Positions 54,433 through 62,772 are shown, counted from the stretch's first letter. The stretch is DNA of 64,000 bases from Geobacillus stearothermophilus ATCC 12980 (GCF_030369615.1 NZ_CP128494.1:1569501-1633500); one strand, 5' to 3'. The notes: a model not told the origin generated them from the letters alone. Made by a program: numbers and translations.

Positions 54433-54837
54433 TCACACCTCCACCGTCTTCCCTTCCTCAACGATATGATAAAGCAAATGCGCCAGGTGGTGGATCGGTC
54501 CGTATTCCTCTTCGCCGTCTTCCGTCATTTCTTCTTCGTCGGCGAATTCAAGGTCGTTTAAGTAGAGCGCCATAAATTCGTAAAAGTCTTTCAGCTCAAA
54601 GCTGTAGCACGCGCTCGGGTCTTCGCTGTCTTCTTCGTATTGAAGCATTAAATACGATACGTTGCCTTCGTTGTCCTCAGCGTCGAAAAAGACGAAATAG
54701 CCGATATTGGTGTCAAGGTCAAACAAATGCCGCGTCCCGCCTTCGGTCGCCTTGTCAAAATCCTCTTGGCTCAACTTGCCGACGTTCATCGCTTCGACGT
54801 CGTCTTCGCGGTGAAACTGGACCGTAAATGTTTTCAT
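54433..54837 (-). CDS. Conserved hypothetical acidic cytosolic protein
   Basis: 134 residues, strongly acidic (FADEEEMTEDGEEEYGP). AAGGAGG lies 6 nt upstream. Landmarks: TVQFHREDDVEAMNVGKLSQ, GYFVFFDAEDNEGNVSYLML and FELKDFYEFMALYLNDL. No signal peptide or membrane helix. I do not recognise the family. It starts 13 bp after the glutaminase gene and shares its terminator, so it may be linked to glutaminase function or regulation. Confidence 0.7.
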   Translation of the reverse strand: MKTFTVQFHREDDVEAMNVGKLSQEDFDKATEGGTRHLFDLDTNIGYFVFFDAEDNEGNVSYLMLQYEEDSEDPSACYSFELKDFYEFMALYLNDLEFADEEEMTEDGEEEYGPIHHLAHLLYHIVEEGKTVEV

Positions 54838-54850
54838 CGTGATTTCCTCC

Positions 54851-55780
54851 TTAGAAAATGCTTAATGAATACGTTTTTGACAGCCGCTCGAGCAGTTTCA
54901 CCCCGGTCACGCTGTTCCCTTTATCATCGAGAGCCGGGCCGAAAATACCGATGCCGCACCGGCCCGGGACGGCGGCGAGAATGCCGCCTGAAACGCCGCT
55001 TTTCGCCGGGATGCCGACTTTGATGGCAAATTCGCCGGATGCGTTGTACATGCCGCACGTGACCATAAATGTTTTGCAAATGCGGGCGACATCAAGCGGC
55101 ATGATCGGCTCGCCCGAATGCGGGTCGCGCCCGTCAAGCGCGAACACCAAGCCGATGCGCGCCAAGTCGATGCACGTCATTTCAATGGCGCACTGCTTCG
55201 TGTACAAATCCATCAGCTCTTCGACATCTTCGTCAATGATACGATGCTGCTTGAGAAAATAGCAAAGCGAACGGTTCAAAAACGCGGTTTCAAATTCGGA
55301 GCGGGCCACTTCCTCCGAATACGCGATCTGTTCGTTGCCCGCCAATCGGCGAACAAACGCCAACAGCCGTTCTAGCCGTTCGGACACCGAGCCGCCTTGA
55401 ATCATCGACGTGACGACAAGCGCGCCGGCATTAATCATCGGATTCAGCGGCTTGGCAGGCTTTTCCTCTAATTTGGCAATGGAATGAAACGGATAATCCG
55501 TCGGCTCCATGCCGACTTTATGGAACACTTCATCTTCTCCGTGATCCATCAACACAAGGGCCAGGGCAAGAATTTTGGAAATGCTTTGCAGCGTCACTTT
55601 CACCGTCACATCCCCGGCGCTTGCCACTTTGCCGTCCGGGGTGTAGACGGCGACGGACAGTTCATTCGGATTCGCTTTGCCTAAAGCGGGAATGTAATCG
55701 GCCACTTTGCCGTAGCGGGCGTACAGCTTCGCTTCTTCGACAAACCGGGCCAGTTCTTCTTCGTTGTACACAGGCATCAC
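54851..55780 (-). CDS. glsA: Glutaminase A
   Basis: 309 residues, full length for the serine-dependent beta-lactamase-like glutaminases. Catalytic motif: [15 protein letters not shown] (Ser-x-x-Lys), substrate region [35 protein letters not shown], and [20 protein letters not shown] then [20 protein letters not shown]. Hydrolyses glutamine to glutamate and ammonia. Start codon is ATG or the GTG just before it (no strong ribosome site). Cotranscribed with the acidic hypothetical gene. Confidence 0.92.
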   Translation of the reverse strand: MMPVYNEEELARFVEEAKLYARYGKVADYIPALGKANPNELSVAVYTPDGKVASAGDVTVKVTLQSISKILALALVLMDHGEDEVFHKVGMEPTDYPFHSIAKLEEKPAKPLNPMINAGALVVTSMIQGGSVSERLERLLAFVRRLAGNEQIAYSEEVARSEFETAFLNRSLCYFLKQHRIIDEDVEELMDLYTKQCAIEMTCIDLARIGLVFALDGRDPHSGEPIMPLDVARICKTFMVTCGMYNASGEFAIKVGIPAKSGVSGGILAAVPGRCGIGIFGPALDDKGNSVTGVKLLERLSKTYSLSIF

Positions 55781-55913
55781 CGATCGTTAGTATCGCCTGT
55801 TTTTTCCGTTTCTATGCCCAAATATGGCAAACAATCACCTCTTCCCCCGCGAAATGGATCCGTCCCAGCAAACAAACAAGGGGAGCATGCGATTTGAACA
55901 GTAGCCGTTTTTC

Positions 55914-56489
55914 TTATTCTTCTTCGGCAAATACGTTTTTTAATTCGATCGCCAGTTCAGGAAACAGGCGAACGGGAATCGTATCATCGCGGACGTACAT
56001 TCCTTGATGGCGGAATCTCCCTTCTTCAAGCACATAGACATCAATCGTCTCATTCATCGGATCGACAATCCAATATTCTTTCACCCCTGCCCGCTCATAA
56101 CGATGAAATTTGACAATTTTGTCCTTGCGCACCGTCGATTTTGAAATAATCTCCACAACGAGATCCGGCACGCCAACAATTCGTTTTTCGCGAATTTTGC
56201 TTTTGTCACAGACAATGACAAGATCCGGCTCAACCCATTCGCGAATTTGTTCCGGATCATCCCGATCCGCCAAACAAACGTCGATCGGAGCGCCAAATAC
56301 GGTGCATGTTTTCCCACGCAAATAGGCCGCAAATTCCACCAGCAATTCACGTTGCACGGCCTGATGTTTCGGCGTTGGAACGGGAGACATGTTGAAGACT
56401 TGGCCGTCAATGACCTCATAGCGTGCATCTTCGTCAAGCATCATATATTGCGCATAAGTAAACGGCGGCCCTTTTTCCGGCGCTGGCAT
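55914..56489 (-). CDS. Uma2-family (DUF820) putative restriction endonuclease
   Basis: 191 residues from ATG 56489 (AAAGGAG 9 nt upstream). YEVIDGQVFNMSPVPTPKHQ, then VEPDLVIVCDKSKI, PDLVVEIISKSTVRKDKIVK and YERAGVKEYWIVDPMNETID give the PD-(D/E)xK-like core of Uma2 proteins: D in EPDLVIV, E in VVEI, K in the following helix. Cellular role unknown. It diverges from a second Uma2 gene across a short shared promoter region. Confidence 0.85.
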   Translation of the reverse strand: MPAPEKGPPFTYAQYMMLDEDARYEVIDGQVFNMSPVPTPKHQAVQRELLVEFAAYLRGKTCTVFGAPIDVCLADRDDPEQIREWVEPDLVIVCDKSKIREKRIVGVPDLVVEIISKSTVRKDKIVKFHRYERAGVKEYWIVDPMNETIDVYVLEEGRFRHQGMYVRDDTIPVRLFPELAIELKNVFAEEE

Positions 56490-56624
56490 GAAAACGGTCT
56501 CCTTTCCTCTTTTCTTTTTAGTATACTTGAATACCGCCTGGCAACCTAGCGTTTTCTTTTTCTCCACAACCCGTTGTAGGCAAGAGAGACCGGTTTCAAG
56601 TATAATGAAAAAGAGGTGAGGAGC

Positions 56625-57086
56625 ATGCAAGAAGCCATCAACATGTCCCCGTCCCCGTCATGGGAACATCAAATCGTTTGCGACAATCTTGTTTCCATGA
56701 TCAAAGGAAAAAGCCCATGTCAACCGATTTCAAACTTGTCCGTGAAACTCGAAAAGAACGGAAACGTGATGAACGAGTTTATCCAGCCGGATGTCGCTGT
56801 CTATTGCGAACGGCCTGAAAAAATCATCGGCGGCTATAAGGGGCGGCCGCTCATTGTCATCGAAGTTGTCAGCCCGTCAACCTACAAAATCGATGTGACG
56901 CTGAAAAAAGATTTGTACTGCGCCTACGGAGTGGAAGAATACTGGATCGTTGACCCATACAACAAAACGATCCGTCAGTGCACACTCGAACATGATCGAT
57001 ACGCCGAGACGATCATCGCCTGCGGAGAAACGTTCGATTCTGTGATCGGAACGATTGACACCGCGCTCGTTTTCCAAGGCGTGTAG
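56625..57086 (+). CDS. Uma2-family (DUF820) protein, short form
   Basis: 153 residues from ATG 56625 (GAGGTGAGGAGC upstream). QPDVAVYCERPEKIIGG, PLIVIEVVSPSTYKIDVTLK and YCAYGVEEYWIVDPYNKTIR contain the same nuclease-like core as its divergent neighbour. The usual N-terminal segment (about 25-30 residues with YELIDGEL) is missing, so it starts at MQEAINMSPSPSWEHQ. The core residues are intact; whether the short form is active is unclear. Confidence 0.75.
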   Translation: MQEAINMSPSPSWEHQIVCDNLVSMIKGKSPCQPISNLSVKLEKNGNVMNEFIQPDVAVYCERPEKIIGGYKGRPLIVIEVVSPSTYKIDVTLKKDLYCAYGVEEYWIVDPYNKTIRQCTLEHDRYAETIIACGETFDSVIGTIDTALVFQGV

Positions 57087-57311
57087 AAGACGGGGAAAAC
57101 CATTCTTTTCGGCCTATCGGCAGTTTTTGTGGCGGAAGGACAGACAGAGGAAGATACGTTCAAAGGAGCATGAAAACAGAAAAAAACAGACTTGTCAGCA
57201 ACAAAGATGCTGCTAGTCTTTCAACGGCATCCTTTTCCAACTCAACGCAAAATTCGCCATTGATTTTGTCCTGCTTTTCTTGTATAATCGAAAATGTCTC
57301 ACCATCCATTT

Positions 57312-57385
57312 CGGGATGTAGCTCAGCTTGGTAGAGCACACGCATGGGGTGCGTGGGGTCGCAGGTTCAAATCCTGTCATCCCGA
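57312..57385 (+). tRNA. tRNA-Pro (GGG anticodon)
   Basis: 74 nt. Acceptor arms CGGGATG (57312-57318) and CATCCCG (57378-57384) with discriminator A. Anticodon stem CACGC/GCGTG encloses the loop ATGGGGT, so the anticodon is GGG. The T-loop GGTTCAAATCC is normal. The 3' CCA is not encoded. Confidence 0.93.
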
Positions 57386-57393
57386 TCGAAGGA

Positions 57394-57428
57394 AACCAGC
57401 CGAAAAAACGTCCGGCTGGTTTTTTTTG
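57394..57428 (+). terminator. Terminator after tRNA-Pro
   Basis: AACCAGCCG (57394-57402) pairs with CGGCTGGTT (57413-57421) and is followed by a T-run. Confidence 0.9.
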
Positions 57429-57466
57429 TTCTCTCACGCGTTTCCTCCTCGTGACGCCGTTTTTCC

Positions 57467-58106
57467 CTATGAAATCAATCCAATCTGCCTTCCTGCCCAA
57501 GCGATACGGTCAATCGCCATATCAATGTCTTCTTCCGTCATCGCGGCGGTGATGGAAAAGCGAATGCGCGCCGTTCCCTCAGGGACGGTCGGCGGCCGGA
57601 TGGCGTCGCGGGCGGAGATTGCTTCAACAATGATTCCAGCTGATCGATGTCATTATGTCGATAGCGGAAACAGGCTGCTTTGCTCAAGCGGATGCCATCA
57701 ATTAAACTCGCATGGTTCCACTCATCGCTAAAGACAAGATCATCTCGGCCAATTAACGCTGTCAACACGCCGATGTTGGCCGTGTAGCCGCTGTTGAAAA
57801 TAAGAGCCGCCTCTGCTTTTTTCCATTGTTTCAACGCGGCTTCCGCCCGCTCATAGAGCGGATGATTGCCGACGACGAGCCGCGACGCGCCCGCTCCGGC
57901 CCTATATGCCTCATCGCCTCGCAGCCCGCTTCGATGAGCCGCCTATCATCCGCCAACCCTAAATAATTATTGGACGCTAAATTCAACATCGGCTTTCCGT
58001 TCAGGATGACCGTAGCGCCTGAAGCCTCTGCCCGGCGCAGCTGGCGTTTTTGCGCTTTTTGTTCCCATTCGAGCAGTTGGGCAGTTAGTTCGGTTTTCAT
58101 CCCCAT
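57467..58106 (-). pseudogene. bioF: 8-amino-7-oxononanoate synthase (BioF), frameshifted and internally deleted
   Basis: N-terminal part: [20 protein letters not shown]. After a frameshift near 57895 the frame continues [40 protein letters not shown] and [19 protein letters not shown]. At about 57640 the PLP-lysine region and the large domain are missing and, in another frame, the C-terminus [20 protein letters not shown] to RQIGLIS ends at 57467. So at least one indel and one deletion of roughly 200 codons. The enzyme made the biotin precursor KAPA. The BirA-like operator upstream is still present. Confidence 0.85.
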
Positions 58107-58116
58107 CCCCCTTATA

Positions 58117-58145
58117 TGTAAACTATTTTTAAAAAACAGTTTACA
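58117..58145. promoter_or_regulatory. BirA-like operator upstream of the bioF remnant
   Basis: TGTAAACT (58117-58124) and AGTTTACA (58138-58145) are perfect inverted arms 13 bp apart, as in biotin-repressor operators of Firmicutes, 11 bp before the bioF start. Confidence 0.6.
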
Positions 58146-58243
58146 TTAAAACGTGTGAATCGGCTAGGAAAAGATGGTCGGTTTTGTTGATTGATTATTT
58201 AGCACATTGTTTTGGAAATTATTCTTTCCGATCTCAGCCACAT

Positions 58244-58274
58244 GCATAGTTCAATCGCACACCTGTCATACTAT
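58244..58274 (+). promoter_or_regulatory. Sigma-G-like promoter of sspH
   Basis: -35 GCATAG (58244-58249), 17-bp spacer, -10 CATACTAT (58267-58274), matching forespore sigma-G patterns (GnATR / CATnnTA). Confidence 0.65.
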
Positions 58275-58306
58275 GCGTGTTATCGGCAAATAAGGAGGTG
58301 TTTCAG

Positions 58307-58489
58307 ATGGATGTCCGTCGGGCGCAAGAAATCGCGTCGTCGCCGGTGATGGCAAACGTCACGTACAACGGCCAGCGCATTTACATTGAGCATGTCGACC
58401 AGCAAAAAGGCGTAGCAACGATCCACCCGCTTGACAACCCGAAGCAAAAACAAAGCGTGCCGGTCGCCAGCTTAGAAGAGCATGCTTAA
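58307..58489 (+). CDS. sspH: H-type small acid-soluble spore protein
   Basis: 60 residues: MDVRRAQEIASSPVMANVTY and NGQRIYIEHVDQQKGVATIH, then VPVASLEEHA. Same length and order as Bacillus SspH (RA.EI..SP.MA.VTYNG..IYI.HV). AAGGAGGTG precedes ATG 58307. A minor DNA- or core-associated spore protein made in the forespore, which fits the sigma-G-like promoter. A direct indicator of a spore former. Confidence 0.9.
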   Translation: MDVRRAQEIASSPVMANVTYNGQRIYIEHVDQQKGVATIHPLDNPKQKQSVPVASLEEHA

Positions 58490-58497
58490 CCGCAAAA

Positions 58498-58536
58498 AAG
58501 CGAGAGAAAGGAATCGCCCTTTCTCCCGCTTTTTGA
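58498..58536 (+). terminator. Terminator of sspH
   Basis: AGAGAAAGG pairs with CCCTTTCTC around a short loop, extended by AAAGCG/CCGCTTT, and ends in T residues. Confidence 0.8.
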
Positions 58537-58604
58537 TTGAATCGGCCGTCAGCTCTTCCCGCTCTTTGTAGGCCTCTTGCACCGTTTGTTCCTTCATCGC
58601 TGTC

Positions 58605-58808
58605 CGTCCCTTTCAGCGCCGGACGCCCCGGTTCGAGCACGGCAATGTGGAGCGCTTTTTCCAATACTTGTGAGAAAACGAGAAACACAACTGCCCCGAC
58701 GCCGAGCGCTTTCCATGAAAGCCATCCTTTTTTTCTCCCGTACCATGCGAGACCAACTGGAACAAACAATGAAATGGCAAGCTGCACAGCCGCACCGATC
58801 ATTCCCAC
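58605..58808 (-). pseudogene. N-terminal fragment of a YhfC-like membrane metalloprotease
   Basis: MIGAAVQLAISLFVPVGLAW, then KKGWLSWKALGVGAVVFLVF and SQVLEKALHIAVL match the two N-terminal helices of YhfC-family intramembrane proteases. Homology ends near 58610 after GRPALKG; the catalytic part is absent. It lies 23 bp downstream of sdpI on the same strand. Confidence 0.6.
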
Positions 58809-58831
58809 GTCCCTCTCCCCCTGCCGCTTAT

Positions 58832-59479
58832 TTATGAACGGTCGCGCTGTTCTTGCTGCTCATAAAGAAACGATTGAACGATGAGATACAAATTGCCGAC
58901 AACGATGATGACGAGAAACAAAACAACCCTCATCTCCCCGCGCCAAAACGCGGTGAGCATCGACAAAATCCCCATCGCGATAAACACCTTGCCGCCAAGG
59001 CGGTGCGTTTTGTTCCAAACGGCCTCGCTTTCCAACGCCCACGGCGTGCGGATGCCGATAAAATAATTCGGTTTGATTTTCGGCATGTAGTTTCCCAACA
59101 CGATGAACAGCACTCCAACACCAACTGGCACAAGCCGTCCAATATCGACCGGAACTCCGAGATTGTACGCCAACGTTACAATATGCAAAAGCAAGAAAAA
59201 GCAGGCAAGCGCCGCGTTGACAATACGATAGCTTTTTTGAAAGCGGCTGTAATTGGCTTTTTTCGGGTCGAGCTTCGGCAGCACTCCCATCAATATGATG
59301 AGAAATGTCATCAATAAGGGTGGAAGGAAGGCACCCAACCATTTGTTGCTGAAGCCGTCGGCTTCACCCGCTGCGTTCCAGTGAATGGCCACTTGATCCG
59401 GCAAATAAGGAATGGCAGCCAGACTGATGACATAGGCGAAAACTGTAAGCATGATCGCAAGCCGATTACTCTTCCACAT
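58832..59479 (-). CDS. sdpI: SdpI-family (DUF1648) membrane protein
   Basis: 215 residues from ATG 59479 (AAGGGGAG upstream). Six hydrophobic helices. The DUF1648 segment IPYLPDQVAIHWNAAGEADG comes first, and the SdpI segment YFIGIRTPWALESEAVWNKT THR-type motif lies in the C-terminal half. In B. subtilis SdpI gives immunity to the SdpC toxin and also sequesters SdpR at the membrane. Overlaps the repressor gene by 14 bp. No sdpABC genes are present, so it may protect against other producers. Confidence 0.82.
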   Translation of the reverse strand: MWKSNRLAIMLTVFAYVISLAAIPYLPDQVAIHWNAAGEADGFSNKWLGAFLPPLLMTFLIILMGVLPKLDPKKANYSRFQKSYRIVNAALACFFLLLHIVTLAYNLGVPVDIGRLVPVGVGVLFIVLGNYMPKIKPNYFIGIRTPWALESEAVWNKTHRLGGKVFIAMGILSMLTAFWRGEMRVVLFLVIIVVGNLYLIVQSFLYEQQEQRDRS

Positions 59480-59750
59480 GTTTCTCTCCCCTTTCGACAA
59501 AATCGTAAAACCAGCGCAGCAAATCTTGAAACACCGTCGTGTTCAGAGAGTAGTAGATATGCTGTCCCTCACGCCGGTCTTGCACCAAATCAGCCTGTTT
59601 GAGAATTTTCAAGTGATGCGAGACGCTCGGTTTTTGCATATCAAAATGCGAAGCGATCTCCCCTGCTGTCAACTCCCCGTTCCGCAACAAGGATAAAATT
59701 TTCCGGCGCGTCGGGTCGGCGATCGCTTTAAACGCTTCGTTGAATGACAA
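59466..59750 (-). CDS. sdpR: SdpR-like ArsR-family autorepressor
   Basis: 94 residues from TTG 59750 (AAGGTGG 8 nt upstream), giving MSFNEAFKAIADPTRRKILS as in SdpR; a GTG 12 bp earlier is possible. The winged helix (GELTAGEIASHFDMQKPSVS, HHLKILKQADLV) and QHIYYSLNTTVFQDLLRWFY match SdpR closely. No cysteine or histidine metal site, so not a metal sensor. Palindromic AT-rich elements (ATTTAGG...CTAAAT near 59871, ATATTTAGACATC near 59911) are candidate operators. Confidence 0.8.
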   Translation of the reverse strand: MSFNEAFKAIADPTRRKILSLLRNGELTAGEIASHFDMQKPSVSHHLKILKQADLVQDRREGQHIYYSLNTTVFQDLLRWFYDFVERGEKHVEE

Positions 59751-59762
59751 TGGCGATCCCAC

Positions 59763-60222
59763 CTTGCAAACGAGTTTTCGTTGGATGAACCGCTAAAGGG
59801 GCATCTTTCGTTTATCACAGCTTCGTACGCGGCACATGCAAACGATTTTTCATGCCGGTCTATAGTTAGACATTTAGGAAATTATCTAAATACGGACAAA
59901 AACATTCGATATTTAGACATCTTTCTAATTAAAGAATATTCCATTTCCATTGGATTGTCAATGTATTTTTCGACTTTTCACCTCTCACATGCGGCATCCG
60001 ACCGCTGCCCCTCGATGAAAGAGAAACAGCCCAGCGCCACCCCCTCCGCCACTGGCGGAGGGGGATTCCCCATTAACTTCCATTAACCCCCCGTCGGCCA
60101 AGCGGCGAGCAGCCGCTCGCTTTTTTCGCCATCAGTTCGTCTGTTAATTGCCGCAAATTGTCCACCGTGATCCCCCTTTTTTCGGAAAAGGCGGGGCGGC
60201 CCGCGCCAAACTCCGCCGCTAT
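59763..60222. promoter_or_regulatory. Upstream region of sdpR, otherwise non-coding
   Basis: 59860-59945 is AT-rich with inverted ATTTAG/CTAAAT elements, the probable sdpR promoter and operator. A hairpin CCCTCCGCCAC/GTGGCGGAGGG-like pair lies near 60044-60063. GCGAGCAGCCGCTCGC at 60106-60121 is another. No gene is seen. Confidence 0.4.
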
Positions 60223-60292
60223 ATTTATTCTCTTGGAAGCAGCTTTCGCAATACTTTATTTATTCTCTTGGAAGCAGCTTTCGCAATACTTT
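60223..60292. repeat. 35-bp perfect tandem duplication
   Basis: Unit 60223-60257 is repeated exactly at 60258-60292 at the 3' end of the acyl-CoA ligase remnant. The minus-strand stop codon lies in the inner copy, so the coding part is unaffected. Confidence 0.95.
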
Positions 60293-60619
60293 GCCTGACG
60301 GCGTCGCCGGCAATTCATCGATGAATTCGATATAACGCGGATACTTGAACGCCGCCATATGCACTTTCGCCCATTCGATCAACTCAGACGGCGCCACCTT
60401 TCCTTTTTCCACCCCTTTTTCCCGCAAATAGCGGGCAAAACGGTGAACGTGATCGAGCAAGGTTCCCCACGTGATCACCTTGTTATAGAAAATGTACGCC
60501 GGCTCGTTTTCCTCGCGTTCGCCGCGATGGCGCAAATAGCCATAGAGCGGCTGTTCGCCGAGCTCATAGCGGAGTTCCTTCGGCAGCCCGCTCGGCCAGT
60601 ATGGGCGTGTTTCATTCAT
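60260..60619 (-). pseudogene. Acyl-CoA synthetase with a large in-frame internal deletion
   Basis: Codons 1-74 (NETRPYWPSGLPKELRYELG, YGYLRHRGEREENEPAYIFY, RYLREKGVEKGK) are the N-terminus of an AMP-forming fatty-acid CoA ligase. At about 60397 they join the last 45 residues (SELIEWAKVHMAAFKYPRYI, EFIDELPATPSGKVLRKLLP). The AMP-binding core with its P-loop is absent; about 120 of 550 residues remain. The frame stays open through the junction. A FadR-like palindrome lies upstream. Confidence 0.85.
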
Positions 60620-60644
60620 TCGTTTCACCATCCCTTATAAAAAA

Positions 60645-60662
60645 ATACTGAATGGTTAGTAT
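60645..60662. promoter_or_regulatory. FadR/TetR-type operator candidate
   Basis: ATACTGAATGGTTAGTAT is an imperfect palindrome (ATACTNA...TNAGTAT) just upstream of the acyl-CoA ligase remnant. Fatty-acid-responsive TetR repressors of Bacillaceae bind TGAATGA-type sites. 60663-60872 contains no gene that I can support. Confidence 0.4.
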
Positions 60663-60872
60663 GTTACCTTTCAGAAAACGATTTCAAATACTTGTTCATG
60701 TCTCCTGCTTCATCCATATGCATATCATTTCGCCGTCATTCGCCAAATTCCTTTCTCGAACAGCCAATCATTTTATCCGACGCGGCAAACGACCACCCCC
60801 TTCCACGTTGGAGAAGGAGCGGCCGTTCGGAAAAGGAGGAAGCCTGAAGCAGCGCATGCGGCTTGGTGACGG

Positions 60873-61388
60873 TCATTGATGCGATGAGGCCGGTCGGTGT
60901 GGACGATGCGTTTTATCCCTCCACCAGTGGCGGAGATATGGCAGCACCCAATGATCCAAGCCATATCGTCCCGCATTGGCCCCGGCGACGAGGAGAAAGA
61001 CGGTAAGAAGCACCATTTGCGGGTTCGTGCTCGTCGTGCCTGAGAACATGAAGGCGAAGTTCATCACAGCTCCCATGAGGGCGGCAAACGTCGTAAACAA
61101 TCCGAGAATGAGCGCGATCCCGACGAGAAATTCACCCCATGGCACAAGAACGTTGAACAATCCGACATTCGGCAACGCCACGTGTTCGATAAACGCCGCC
61201 CACCAGCTTTGCACGGCCGGATGTTCCCCAGCGGCTTTCGCCAACGCTCCTTTTAAAAATCCGGTGGCGTCAAACCCTTGCGTGATTTTTTCCCACCCTG
61301 CCGTCATCCATTCATATCCTAAATACAAGCGGAATACGACCATCAACACCGATGCCGTGACGTGTTCGCGCAACCATTTGACAACCAT
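60873..61388 (-). CDS. DoxX-family membrane protein
   Basis: 171 residues with four hydrophobic helices. MVVFRLYLGYEWMTAGWEKI, VPWGEFLVGIALILGLFTTF and FAFMFSGTTSTNPQMVLLTV are the DoxX/DoxD signatures. Members are thought to act in quinone-linked thiosulfate or sulfide oxidation or in redox balance; the function here is unknown. AAAGGGGAGAAACACG precedes the start. Single gene. Confidence 0.82.
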   Translation of the reverse strand: MVVKWLREHVTASVLMVVFRLYLGYEWMTAGWEKITQGFDATGFLKGALAKAAGEHPAVQSWWAAFIEHVALPNVGLFNVLVPWGEFLVGIALILGLFTTFAALMGAVMNFAFMFSGTTSTNPQMVLLTVFLLVAGANAGRYGLDHWVLPYLRHWWRDKTHRPHRPASSHQ

Positions 61389-61653
61389 CGTGTTTCTCCC
61401 CTTTCGTTTTGGAAGATGTTCCTTACACTTTTATCTTAATCGTTTTTTCGCCTGGCGGCGCAGAGTTGCTCACTATTTCACAATATCTTCAAAAAGTTAT
61501 GACGGAATGATAAATGCAAGATTCGTTCCATCGCAGTAGGCCTTTCCTCACAGGAAAAAGGATTGGCGCCTTGCCTCTCATACCGGAAAATAAAATAAAC
61601 AATGTTAATTTTTAGAGAAAAGGAACGATTCAATGGAGGGGAAAAGAAAGAAC

Positions 61654-62134
61654 ATGCTACTAAGACAAATGGATCACTTGTACGAGCAAATTGTCGAACA
61701 TACGAGCTAAGGGATTATGGTGACTGATGCCGACGCCCGCATTCGTTCAAACGGTTCAACGACACGTACGGCCATCAATGCGGAGACGACTGTTTGCGCA
61801 AAGTCGCCTTGTCGCTGAAGCAAACAGCCAAGCAATACGGCGGGACGGCAGCGCGCTATGGGGGGAGGAATTTGCCGTTATTTTGCCGCACACTTCGCCG
61901 TCCGAAGCAGCGGCTGCTGCTGAGGCCATACGGGCAAACGTCGAGCGGCTCGCCATTCCGCACGGTTCCTCGCCCGCTGCTTGTGTCGTCACAGTCAGCG
62001 TCGGAGCCGCCGTCGCCGTCCCGCAACCAAATGAGAGCGCGGAAACCGTTCTTTCCCTTGCCGATCAGGCGCTTTATCGAGCCAAACAAAACGGGCGCAA
62101 CCGGATGGAAATCGCCTGTCCCGCTCGTGGATGA
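61654..62134 (+). pseudogene. PAS/GGDEF diguanylate-cyclase-like gene with three lesions
   Basis: ATG 61654 begins LLRQMDHLYEQIVEHTS, then TAA at 61708-61710 where EGIMVTDADARI would continue. After IRS the sequence jumps to KRFNDTYGHQCGDDCLRKVA (GGDEF domain), so the region between is deleted. A G-run of six at 61860-61865 is one short, splitting ARYGGEEFAVILPHT into two frames. The C-terminal part (TVSVGAAVAVPQ, ADQALYRAKQNGRNRM) is normal. Not functional. 61389-61653 shows nothing else. Confidence 0.82.
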
Positions 62135-62202
62135 ACCTCCTCCTTTTCTCAAAAGAAGCGAGATATCGTCAAGCGTTCAGTGCAGATACGCAACAATCAG
62201 AA

Positions 62203-62231
62203 AGGGTGCCCCGCTTCTTTCGGGACACCCT
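62203..62231 (-). terminator. Terminator downstream of the putP remnant
   Basis: AGGGTGCCCCG pairs with CGGGACACCCT (one bulge) around CTTCTTT; on the minus strand TTTCTG follows. Confidence 0.6.
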
Positions 62232-62256
62232 CATGTTCATGTACTGACGTTATCGG

Positions 62257-62772
62257 TTACATCGTCCGTTGCCGGTCAGGGAACAACAGGCTAAACAGCA
62301 CCCCGGCCGCCAGCGCAATGGCAAATGTCGTAAACCGCGAGCTAACGATGGCCTCAAGCGGAGAAGAAATCCAAATGACCGTGCTGACAAAACCGGCCAC
62401 AATCGTTTCGATGACGCCGACGCCGGAATACCGCTTCCAGAAGAAAGAGAGCAAAATCGCCGGCGACAACGTGCAGCCGATCCCTGCCCATGCCCAACTG
62501 ACAATGAAATACACAAGCGACTCCGATGTCATCGCCAGCACCAAGCCAAGCAGCCCGGCGATGACCACTACCGCGCGGGAAAGCGCGACAAGCTGTTTTT
62601 CCGACAGGCGAAGGCGCAGCGAGCGGCGGACAATATCTTCGCTGATGGAGCTCGTGATCACGAGCAGCTGCGAATCGGCCGTTGTCACGATGCGGCCAAA
62701 ATGCCGGACAAAAGCACTCCCGCGAGCCACGGCGGCAGCAAGTCGAGCGCCATGTGCGGCAACACCGTTATG
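62257..62772 (-). pseudogene. putP: C-terminal part of a PutP-type sodium/solute symporter, frameshifted
   Basis: LAGVLLSGILAA is followed, after a one-base loss near 62693, by TTADSQLLVITSSISEDIVR, then LSRAVVVIAGLLGLVLAMTS and FIVSWAWAGIGCTLSPAILL. These are the last helices of a Na+/proline symporter. The first ~330 residues are missing upstream of about 62772, so it is a remnant of an approximately 490-residue protein. Confidence 0.82.
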
